Shown: piece by piece, positions 55,290 to 64,000 of the stretch
How positions within the stretch are numbered: the first letter of the stretch is position 1
How the letters are laid out: each line of letters opens with the position of its first letter
Assembly: GCA_029964075.1 (NCBI GenBank)
Contig: CM057149.1
Location: 1,064,465-1,128,464, forward strand
Length of the DNA stretch: 64,000 nucleotides
Source of the DNA: Patiria pectinifera
Lineage: Eukaryota; Echinodermata; Asteroidea; Valvatida; Asterinidae
Direction of reading: 5' to 3'
Translations under genes and position numbers: made by a program
The notes under the pieces: generated by a model
Databases searched by the model: none
What the model was told of the DNA's origin: nothing
Seen by the model: the letters and a program-made list of their open reading frames with translations, nothing else

Positions 55290-55560
55290 TTACACAGGTG
55301 TGCAGGCTGCCTGCCCACCTGGTCGTCGATGTAAACTACAACTGTGTCAAAGTCACATCGAACCAGGATCATCTGGCACAACACCGAATATAGAAGTACA
55401 TGTAACATCGCAGTTTCTCCGAGACTGCCAGCATCTCAAGTATGTTAATGGAACTTGAATGATGCTCACACAGGGCCTCACCAATCTGCCACTAGATGCG
55501 TGTGGTGGGCAGTTAACTGGCAGGGTAACATGTCCGCCATGACAGTTAATGAATTAGGCT
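55290..55560 (-). pseudogene. DIRS-2 RNase H remnant
   Basis: The sequence ACTGTGTCAAAGTCACATCG and GACTGCCAGCATCTCAAGTA aligns with ACTGTGGCGTTGTCGCATCG and GACTGCCAGCATTTTCAGGA of DIRS-1. Multiple indels; no open frame. Confidence 0.75.
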
Positions 55561-56744
55561 GCAATCTGTGAGAGGCCCCCCCCCCCTTGTGAGGTTGGCA
55601 ACGCCGAACCACAGGAGGTACTGCACAATTAAGTCAGGTCATGGCCTGCACTGAATGCAGTGAGGACTGGGCCGATACAAGCAAATAGGTGAATGCCACC
55701 AATCTTTGTTTCCACGGCGCAGTCATATCGCCTTTACTATCTGAGCAGAGGCCAGGAGTGAGGCGGAAAAAAGGCTGGATGGAGCCACCATGAAGTTGCA
55801 GTGAGAATCTCTGTTTGAAAACCGCGAAATTCTCAGTGCTCTGGCCTGAAAATGAGTTGCAGTTGTGTACCCTTCAGGCCAGGGCTCATTCCCCATGCTG
55901 ATGTGTTAAGACAGTCGACTAAATCTCATCAACATCTTCCCAAGGGAAATACAAGACGGGCGCAACACTGTGCTGGCCCGATGGTATTGATGTCAGCCTC
56001 AAAGTCTCTCTGACGTGCTCCTACGAGACAGATGGGTGGAGGTCGTCATGAGTCAGGTAGGTCACTTATGGAAATCATCAAAACAACTGAAGCCGAATCG
56101 AAATCGTTGTTACATTATCCTATGTGGCATGGCGTACAGAAAATGTTGCTAGCACGGCCACACAAAATCATCTGAGCAAACTTCAAGAGGTATGCAGTTG
56201 AGAAAACAAACAACTGTTTGTTCTTCACCTGCGCTGGCCCACATGTAGCCGCCATCGACCAATATGGATGTAAACATCGATATCCATCGCAAAAGAAAAG
56301 ATCTTTGTCCGTTAAAAACTTAAAAGGTGGGACTCGAATCTTTGGCAGGCGCCCTTTGACGGGAGAAACAGTTCATCAATCATGTTACCCCGGCGGGCCA
56401 AGATTGCTAGGGTCTGCTCTCGTGTAAAATTATAGAGTACTGAGTGCAGACCGTGAAATTGATAGTGAAAATAGCGGTCAACACGTCCGCTAAGACTGTC
56501 GAGTCAAGATTAAAACATTAAACCTAATGTACTTCATGAAGGTAAAGAGGGAGGCTGAACGCGTATCGCCGAGCCCACTTTAATTCTACTGCAAAGTGTA
56601 TTCAAGCTTCTGCGAGTATTATTTACGAACAGCCGCTTGAATAATGGGGTCCCTCTACTGCTGGCAGCTTGTGCTTAGCTGCATTGAAGAGGGAAGATGT
56701 GACAAAAAAATACCGAATTTCGCTAATGGAAAACAGTATTGATC

Positions 56745-56960
56745 ACATTATTGCTTGAAGAGCAGCAGGCAGTTTGAATACAGGCACAATCTTTCGAATA
56801 TGGTCCACAACTTGCCTGCAAGAGTCGAATAGACCCCGTAAACGAAAACAGTAAAACATATCTGGAGGGACGAGTTGCACACGGCCACAGTCAGTTGTTG
56901 AACAACTCCCTCGGAGACAATGGACAGTGTACATACACAAGTAATGCACACATGTACAAT
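56745..56960 (-). pseudogene. DIRS-2 gag scrap, duplicated
   Basis: CTGGAGGGACGAGTTGCACA and CAACTCCCTCGGAGACAATG correspond to CTGGAGGGGCTAGTTGTACA and CAACACCCTCGGAGATAATA at 61690-61750. So part of the gag region exists twice, once on each side of the nested foldback element. Confidence 0.55.
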
Positions 56961-57764
56961 GTACATGAAAAATGTAGCGATCTCAGTACAGCAAGAAAGA
57001 CCGCCGCACGGCTAAGCACAGCGCGGCGTGTCCCATTGTCCTTGAGTCACCCAACCGTGATTATTGTACAGGGCTACAGAGTTCACGGCTCGCAACTGAA
57101 CTAAGACGGACGTTTCATTAACGTTCCCGCCTGGCAATACATGTACGTGTATAAAACGTATATAGTGGAGCTGCTTAGGTCCATTTTTGGCCCAAATCGT
57201 GCACTTTGTGGTAAAAGCATGAGATTTGGCAAATGGGGTCAAAATGGGCTAGAATTCATTTTAAGATCGGGACCCATCCTGGATCTTGCCCATTTTGGGG
57301 GCGGAGCTTGATTTTTTTTTAAAAGGGGGTGCAAACAATACAAACTCATAAAAACTGTATTTAACATCCATTTTTCTTGTTTTTCTATGGTTTGAAATAA
57401 ACTTAAACATAAAATATAACATTCTAGCATTCGAACACCAGTTAATTTCCACCCATTTTGTGGGCGTGGCCTAAATGTACAAAAGAGGCGGTATATATTA
57501 GCAGTTTGGTTCTAATATGGAAAACATTATTCGGTTTGGTAGTAAAATCCTGAAAATTGGCAGGTCCAATTAAAATTGGCTGAAAATAATTTTAAGAGTG
57601 AACACATCTTGGATCTTGCACAATTTTGGGGGGCGGAGCTTGATTTTTCAAAAAGGGGAGTGCAAAAAATAAAAAAACTCAGAAAAACTGTATTTAACAT
57701 CCATTTTCCTTTGTTCTTCATGCTTGAAATAAACTTAGACGTGAGAAATAACTTTAGGAGAAAT

Positions 57765-57915
57765 AACACGTTAAAATTGTGCAGCAGCAGGATTCCAGTC
57801 GAACCAGTGAGTTTGGTGGTTTGAGACATCATCTTACATTGAAAGACATCATCTTACATTGCCGACGCGCATGGCTATGGCGACGCATACCAGAAACCAG
57901 AGCCTTTTTGGCCTA
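57765..57915 (+). mobile_element. Right half of the Harbinger-like MITE
   Basis: ACGTTAAAATTGTGCAGCAG through CCGACGCGCATGGCTATGGC and CATACCAGAAACCAG to TTTTTGGCCTAA matches the right half of the element at 32814-33192. A 20-bp direct duplication, GACATCATCTTACATTGAA, is specific to this copy. Confidence 0.75.
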
Positions 57916-57920
57916 ATAAT

Positions 57921-59310
57921 CGTTTACTTCGTATGAATAAAAAGGAGTAAATGCTTCAGATTTCATATATGCACTTGTCATTTACAAGGCTGGGTTGGGG
58001 CAACCTTGAAATTATAAAGCAAAATAATTCTGCGCATAAACTACTGCATTTATTAAAGTTCATAAAGTACAAATGATACCATATGTTTGTATGAATAAAG
58101 CATGGCATTTGCTTTTTCTACCACTTTCGAAGCATTTACTCGCATCTGTATGAATGAAAATTAAGCAAACACTTTTACTAAAAACCGTTTGCTAAATTCT
58201 GAAAATAATTACTTTTTACCTTTAAGCTTTTGCTACACTATAAGCGTTTACTTCGTTTCTTATGAATAAAAAGGAGTAAATGCTTCAGATTTCAAATATT
58301 TACTTGTCATATTTCAAGGTTGGGTTGGGGCTACCTTGAAAATATAAAAGCACATAATTCTACGCAAAAATTACTGCATTTATTAATGTTAATCGCGAAA
58401 AAGTACAAATAATACCATACGGTAGTTCGTATGAATAAAAACTGGCATTTGCATTACTCCCATCTGTATGAATAAAAATTAAGCAAAGGCTTTTACTAAC
58501 AACCATTTGCTCTTGAGTAAATGGCCTGCAAAATGTAAAGCTTTACACGTTTATAAGTTTGCAGAAAATAAAACTATCGTAACCGAGACGGAAAGCGGCA
58601 CTGGGGAGGGTCACGTGCTGGAGGACAGATACAAAAAAGCGCATCAAACGTGACGAACGTAATGCCGTTTACGCGCACAATGCGCTGTGCATCCGCACCC
58701 ATGGTCTACACGTGGATTGGGTTTTCAGTCCCTACCTGATTCCGTGGGTTTTCCCCAGACTATTCTTCTGGGGTTTTCCTCCCAACTCTAAAACTGTAAT
58801 TTCTTCTCATTGTCTTCTCTATACGTTTTTTTTTCGGGGTTTGCGAGCTACAGTGCCTGGGGCATGCACTTTTGAGAAATCCTTGGTTTCATTACCAGAA
58901 AAAAATTATTTATCGTTTATACTTCGTTTCGTATGAATAAAAAGGAGTAAATGCTTCAGATTTCAAATATGCACTTGTCATTTACAAGGCTGGGTTGGGG
59001 AAACCTTGAAATTATAAAGCAAATAATTATATGTTAATCGCGTAAAATTAATATTAACAAAGTTCATAGGGTACAAATGATACCATGTTCGTATGAATAA
59101 AACATGGCATTTGCTTTTACTTCCAATTTTGAAGCATTTACTCGCATCTGTATGAATGAAAATTAAGCAAACACTTTTACTCAAAACCATTTGCTAAAAT
59201 CTGAAAATAATCAGTTTTTACCTTTTAGGTTTTGCTACACTATAAGCGTTTACTAGTATGAATATAAAAGAAGTAAATGCTTCAGATTTCAAATATTTAC
59301 TTGTCATATT
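57921..59310 (+). repeat. 325-bp satellite, three copies and a partial
   Basis: Units start at 57921, 58245, 58914 and 59247 with CGTTTACTTCGTATGAATAA-like sequence. All share GAGTAAATGCTTCAGATTTC, AAGGCTGGGTTGGGG and GAAAATTAAGC. Between copies two and three lies the SINE piece and unrelated DNA. Confidence 0.88.
58705..58905 (+). mobile_element. tRNA-derived SINE, body only
   Basis: ACGTGGATTGGGTTTTCAGT through CCGTGGGTTTTCCCCAGAC to TTGGTTTCATTACCAGAAAA matches the SINE at 28920-29217, but the A and B boxes are absent. It is inserted in the satellite. Confidence 0.8.
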
Positions 59311-60160
59311 TTTGAAGTCCTTTATCTACAGAACTGTAAGTCCGATTGGGTTGAAACTTGGTATGTGGCCAGACCGGGATGTGTTAAAGGTAAAAAAATG
59401 AAGTGACGTCATGATGACGCCATCCTGAGATTTTATATGAATATTTGAATTTTTGGACCGTTTAGCCATATCCCACGAACGCAACATGCAAAGTTAAAAA
59501 TTCTTTTTTGTATTTGGTTTGTTAGGCAATAGGTATTTGCACAACATTTTTGAAAAACTTGGGTAGGTAGATACTAGTATGCAAAGTCCGAAGTGAGGTC
59601 ACGATGACGTCATCGTTTGATTTTTTTAATGATTTTTAAAAAATATTTATGATTTTATTCTGCTTCCAAAATTGCACACTTTCTTTCATCGGATTGACAT
59701 TAAACTTGGTTCAAACCAAGACCACAATGACAAAATGTGTATTGAGAAGGGTTTTAAAGATGACGTCATTGCAGGGCATGTGACGTCATGTGATACAATT
59801 ATATTTTAGGAATTATTCTAAGCATTTGAACAACCTTTAACTGCATGAAGCACTATGACAAGTGACTGCAAAAGGACCAACGAAACATAAACATCTGTAA
59901 AATGCGAAAAGCCCTGTGTTCTGTTTGCAAACGGACATGGTGTCTTTTTTTTTATTTCATCTTTTTATTTTTAATATGACGTCACGTGACATGTGACGCC
60001 ATATTAAATTGCATATTTTGAAGGCCAATATCTACAGAACCACTGGTCCGATTGGGTTGAAAGTTGTTATGTACCTAGACCGGGATGTGTTATAGATGAA
60101 AATTGAAGTGACGTCATGATGACGTCATAATGGGTTACGTGACGTCTTGTTAGAGATTAA
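59311..60160 (+). repeat. TGACGTCA-rich repeat, longest copy
   Basis: GAAGTCCTTTATCTACAGAA, GTCCGATTGGGTTGAAACTT, GACCGGGATGTGTTAAAGGT and GTGACGTCATGATGACGCCA occur at the start, with more GACGTCA palindromes at about 59600, 59760, 59980 and 60120. The first half corresponds to 243-600 and the last quarter to 3410-3640. Confidence 0.8.
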
Positions 60161-60164
60161 TAGA

Positions 60165-60390
60165 TTTGATCGACCTGTTTTCGTTTTGCTGACAGAACTT
60201 TTAAGACGGTGTTTGTGTTTAAAATTCTGTAACTTGAAAAGTACATAAGTGATTTGAATGATTCTTGTACTAAAACAAAGCTTATAAATTGGGCTTTCAT
60301 ATCTTGATTTTGACAGTGCTTCATGCAGAACTTCATTAAAAAAATTTGTCCTGCCATTTGGGTTTCCTTTTTTTGACTTACCCTGTGTAA
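60165..60390. mobile_element. Mariner-type MITE, one end
   Basis: TTTCCTTTTTTTGACTTACCCTGTG, complementary to CAGGGTAAGTCAAAAAAAGG, resembles the end of 10483-11152. The opposite end is not found; the adjacent DNA is the TGACGTCA repeat. Confidence 0.55.
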
Positions 60391-61440
60391 GATACTTGTA
60401 GACAATCATACCAATTTAGATATGATTTTTTTTATAGCCGCCTACCTTAAAATGTAGCTCCACCCCTAAAGGGCAACAATTAGTCTTGCAACCGTTTAAA
60501 CTTATCTTTACAGTGTATGGTAAACATAGTTAACCGATGGAAAAGTTGTGTTTTTACCAGCAAAAATGATGATTTTCCCTCGTTTGAATCAAGCTGCTCT
60601 AATGTACGGCCTCTTTACATATTTAGGCCACGCCCGCAAAAGGGTGAAAATAACACGTGTTAGAATGTTAGAATTTACATCCACTTTGTTTCAAAGCATG
60701 AGAAACAAAGTGGATGTTCTGAGTTTTCTATTTTTGCACTTTTGAAAAATCAAGCTCCGCCCCCCAAATGGGCAAGATCCAAGATGCGTTCACCTCTAAA
60801 AATTATGTTCAGCCCATTTCAATTGGACATGCCAATTTTCAGAATTTTACCACCAAACTGAATGATGTTTTCCATATTAGAACCAAACTGCTAAGATATA
60901 CCGCCTCTTTTACCATTTAGACCACGCCCACAAAATGGGTGGAAAATAACAGGTGTAAGAATGCTACAATGTCTTATTTCATGTTTAAGTTTATTTCAAA
61001 GCGTTAAAAAACAAGGAAATTTGATGTTAAATACAGTTTTCATGAGTTTGTATTGTTTGCACCCCCTTTTTTGAAAAATCAAGCTCCGCCCCCAAAATGG
61101 GCAAGATCTAGGATGGGTCCCGATCTTAAAATGATTTTTAGCCCATTTTGACCCCACATGCCAAATTTCATGCTTTTACCACAAAGTGCACGATTTTTCG
61201 CTTAGCAGCTCCACTAATATGACTGATAATAAAGCCGAGAACAATTGCAAGGCTTGTAATGAGTGGGCCGAAATACCGAGTCCTCATCCCGGTAGCGTAT
61301 GCCGCGGTGGGATCGGTGCAATAAACTCGCCCGGATTAGAAAAAAAATATCAAAAAAATAATGAAGCCGTTCCCGTCTGAGAAATGGACACCACTTTGTC
61401 CGTTGTCGATGTGTTTCACATTTGATCCAACGGAGGTATG

Positions 61441-61755
61441 GGGAACACCTTGTCATTGTTAGATGTGGAGCCCGTCCTGCGCTTGATTTGAAAATTTTGT
61501 GATCGGGCGGAGGGGGCTCATCGGCGGAGGGTAATTTAAGTACATGTGTACCCGTGTAATGTCCCTCTGCAGCAAACGGAATTTCGTTTCCGCGATGGAC
61601 AGCCATTGTAACCGGTCTGATTCTTCGTCATTATCGGATGAATCAGCCGAATGCGAAGGCCAAAATGACCCCGATGACTGAGAGCCGTCTGGAGGGGCTA
61701 GTTGTACAGAACCACGCGGTGGTGGCTGGGCAACACCCTCGGAGATAATAGACAT
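61441..61755 (-). pseudogene. DIRS-2 gag middle segment
   Basis: Minus-strand LSIAETKFRLLQRDITRVHM matches LSVAETELRLVQRDMIRVLN of DIRS-1, with SDNDEESDRL upstream matching DNSADESELT. A stop-free stretch of about 98 codons; not joined to the N-terminal segment. Confidence 0.8.
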
Positions 61756-61759
61756 ACAT

Positions 61760-62080
61760 TGTACATAATATTATGCAGATGGTGAAGACTAAACACAAGC
61801 GGGGATCCTGGCGCACGGCTAACTGTGTGCAGTAGGTCCCGTTGTCACGGCCGGCGAGTGTTCCGCCTGAGTTGACCGGAGAAGGTGACCGAGGTCCCCT
61901 TAACTGATCGGCGGAACTGCCAACTCCCCCAGCCGACTGTGGCTGAGGGTGCCGGACGAGAGACTGCTGCCGCGGTAACGACGTAGCGTTAACGGCAGAG
62001 TCCCCCGAGAACTCGGTCCGTCCTGTGGGAGAGGAATTCCCCCCGGTTTGTGACAGATCGGCCCTCCCCAAACGCTTCAT
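61760..62080 (-). pseudogene. DIRS-2 gag N-terminal segment
   Basis: Begins with MKRLGRADLSQTGG and shares TEFSGDSAVNATSLPRQQS, counterpart of PEFSGDCTGDGTSPRQQS in DIRS-1. The frame runs past the homologous part to 61643 without clear similarity. Confidence 0.8.
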
Positions 62081-62229
62081 ATTTATGAAATAAATGAAAC
62101 CAAGAAGATGATGAAACTCTACAAACTAATGATTACTAACTCTTTACTTCTCTAAAACGCAAAAAAGGGTAGTAAATGACGAGGCAAACAGCGAGCTATT
62201 TAACGCACGTCCTACCCGACCTGCCGCTA

Positions 62230-62388
62230 AGAGAAAAGAGGACGCTCACGAGGCACGCATGCCGCGGGGTATTATGGGTAGGGCGTCAGAGGGCGCTATT
62301 GTATATAACTCTTAGCGGAAAATACCTGCCGGTAGGGGGAATATGCATAAGTAGTATTGCTCTACAGGTAAGTAGAGTGAAGTAGACC
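62230..62388 (-). repeat. DIRS-2 inverted terminal repeat, right
   Basis: GAAAAGAGGACGCTCACGAG, then GCATAAGTAGTATTGCTCTA and CAGGTAAGTAGAGTGAAGTA, complement of the left end at 52960-53110. It ends in AGTAGACC like DIRS-1. Confidence 0.9.
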
Positions 62389-64000
62389 TTTGTTTTACTT
62401 TTTTTAAATGTATCCTTGCTCTTATAAAGTTCTTCTGTACATTTTTCAAAAACAAATTATTTAAAGGGATTGTACCAGTATTTAGGTCTTACACTGTATG
62501 TCTTAATTTGTATTTTTATTGCAAGGATGCTTTCTGATGTTACAGTTCCCTCAATATTCATTTGTGGTTGCTAGCAGTCGTCGTTGTCGTTACCTTTGTC
62601 ATTGTCACTCTTGTGGTTTTGCCGTCAGTGTTGCAGTTTTATGTTGCGTTGTCGTCGTCTTTTGTCGTCGATATCATGGGTTGTCATTTTAGTTGTTTTT
62701 GTCGTCATCATTGTTTTAATCGGGGTGGTTGTCTTTCACGCCGTCGTTGTAATTGTCGTTGTCTGTTGTCATCGTTTTCACCTTAGTTGTAAGTGAAGTT
62801 AGTTCTGAACTTCATGTTCCATGTAACATGTTTGTCTGTCAGTTCCTCTGTGTGCCTGCCAGTGTTCCGACTACCCCTTGTTACATGAATGTAGCTCATA
62901 ATGCCTCCTTGTGTATAGCAGCGGCACACGAGGAATCGCGAGTCCCAATAGACGAGGTTTTTTAGGAATACTGGGAGCTTTTTAGTCACGGGTATTAACG
63001 GTTACGTTATTGTCCACACCTGGTTAAGTCCCGCGATGGTGTTTCCTAAAAGAACTTCCTTAAGCACCCCCCCCCTCCAGGTTCCCGTAGACAACAGCTC
63101 CAATCCGCTAGCTCGATTGTGGTCAAGTGTACACCAAATGTATTGTCTGTAGTAAAATGCTTCCATTTTAGAGTTAGATTCAATTTCTCTTGCACTTCCC
63201 GTAAAACAGGAAGTGAAGGTCACGTAGATTTGAGCCTGGGAATAAAAAAATTTGCTCAAGGCACCGTCTACAACCTCACGAAAAAATAAACACGTTACTC
63301 TATTTATTTCAGAAGATATAGTTCAAAACTATTTTGTCAAATTGTGCCCTTAAATCACCTATAATTTGATATATGATAACATCATGATGACGTAACAAAA
63401 TTCATAACATCTTCATCACATGGTACAAATTCACACTAGGTTCGGAAGAAATTTTGCTTTGTTTTGATTTCAGGTTTATGTCTTCATTTTGAATAAGTCA
63501 GTTTGGTATTTCAATGCCCCAAGGTCAATTCGAGATAACATCACTGACGTGATCTTACGTGATTTTACGCACGCCCATTCTGCTGCTAATTTACATGCGA
63601 GCGTCGTGCGCCCACATTCATGTTCCTACGAAACGTTCGATTATCCTGAATGACGCGTGACCCATATCATTATGCACATGTGCAGTTGAAACACTGAACT
63701 GGCTCATTCAACTACCGGTAACTTTGACCTTCCGATGGACCCGGAAGTAAACGTCAAGAGAGTTCACGTACACAACAAAAAATGTTAATCAATTAATGGT
63801 CCATCTGATTACAAGGTTGGAACATAATTTATAATTTTCTTCAAGAGTTAGGCCTATAGGTGAAAGAAGATGGTCATTTTTTCAATGAAAATCACATGTT
63901 ATTTGTCAAATGATGACATCATCATGACGTTAGAGTAATATGCACGACTAAGGATGAGGGCTGATATATGTTGAAAGTTACAAGTTCATATCATATACAG
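62389..64000. other. No gene recognised
   Basis: A GTC/GTT-rich simple stretch spans about 62575-62770 (GTCGTTGTCGTTACC type). A minus-strand open stretch (63002-63259) follows a TTTATTCCCAG-like acceptor and is not low complexity, but its donor is weak and no domain is seen. Further TGATGACGT palindromes lie near 63380 and 63915. Confidence 0.35.

Larger units (their letters stand above)
57165..61214. mobile_element. 4.05-kb foldback element nested in DIRS-2
   Basis: GTGGAGCTGC on the left and GCAGCTCCAC on the right, each beside TA, open inverted arms of about 620 and 775 bp. Arms share AATCGTGCACTTTGTGGTAA, GGATCTTGCCCATTTTGGGG and TTCTAATATGGAAAACAT, and each arm holds two sub-repeats of about 330 bp with a GGCGGAGCTTG core. 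The centre contains satellite copies, a SINE piece and TGACGTCA-rich repeats. No transposase recognised. Confidence 0.8.
52926..62388 (-). mobile_element. DIRS retrotransposon 2, decayed, with nested insertion
   Basis: The left end, ICR and right end have the same design as DIRS-1, with a different consistent variant (AACGAATACT and GAGCAATACTACTT in place of GAGCGAATACT). Coding remnants on the minus strand follow DIRS order: gag N-terminus at 61643-62080, RNase H at about 55300-55560, recombinase at 53830-54510. A 4.05-kb foldback element (57165-61214) is inserted; without it the DIRS element is about 5.4 kb. No frame is intact. Confidence 0.9.

Noticed and set aside
63002..63259. Minus-strand open stretch with a TTTATTCCCAG acceptor, as upstream host exon
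   Set aside because: The donor is weak, its phase would not fit the exon at 47821, and no domain is recognisable.

Overview
This is animal nuclear DNA. It has GT-AG introns, tRNA-derived SINEs, LINEs, Ty3/gypsy and DIRS retrotransposons and many TIR/foldback DNA elements, and no bacterial-style gene packing. The transposon mix, the frequent ACATGTACATGT motifs and an intronic SWIM/YqaJ pseudogene fit a marine invertebrate, possibly a deuterostome such as a hemichordate, echinoderm or amphioxus. The species cannot be fixed from the sequence.

Host gene. Three minus-strand exons (47680-47821, 46487-46698, 10020-10223) have good splice sites and join in phase. They encode part of one protein with a low-complexity Ser/Thr/Gln-rich segment followed by an ADF-H (coactosin/cofilin-type) actin-binding domain. 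No N-terminal or C-terminal exon was found. The intron between the last two exons is about 36 kb and holds most of the mobile DNA in the window.

Layout. 0-9 kb: short TIR and foldback elements, TGACGTCA-rich repeats, a scrap of DIRS gag, and a near-perfect 165-bp hairpin. 10-19 kb: host exon, a mariner-type MITE, a broken SWIM+YqaJ nuclease gene, a LINE 3' remnant between two TTATAAGATTC arrays. 19.8-38.1 kb: an 18-kb inverted-repeat structure whose arms are arrays of an AACTCAGAAATAAACGAAC-like unit, split by later insertions (a Ty3/gypsy element, a pogo-like MITE, hairpins, a SINE, a mariner-type element, a second foldback array). 40.4-46.5 kb: a nearly complete DIRS element with inverted terminal repeats, internal complementary region, gag, RT-RNase H and a broken tyrosine recombinase, ending 33 bp from a host splice donor. 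46.5-50.3 kb: two host exons and a 5'-truncated CR1/L2-type LINE. 52.9-62.4 kb: a second, decayed DIRS element of the same family, locally tandem-amplified and carrying a 4-kb foldback element.

The two DIRS copies show the end-joining logic of the family directly: the internal complementary region is the complement of the two outer ends fused together, and it matches the private sequence variants of its own copy. All termini carry ACAGGTAAGT, an ideal metazoan 5' splice-site sequence. No new multi-gene biochemical system is evident; the most unusual material is the structured repeats and their nesting.
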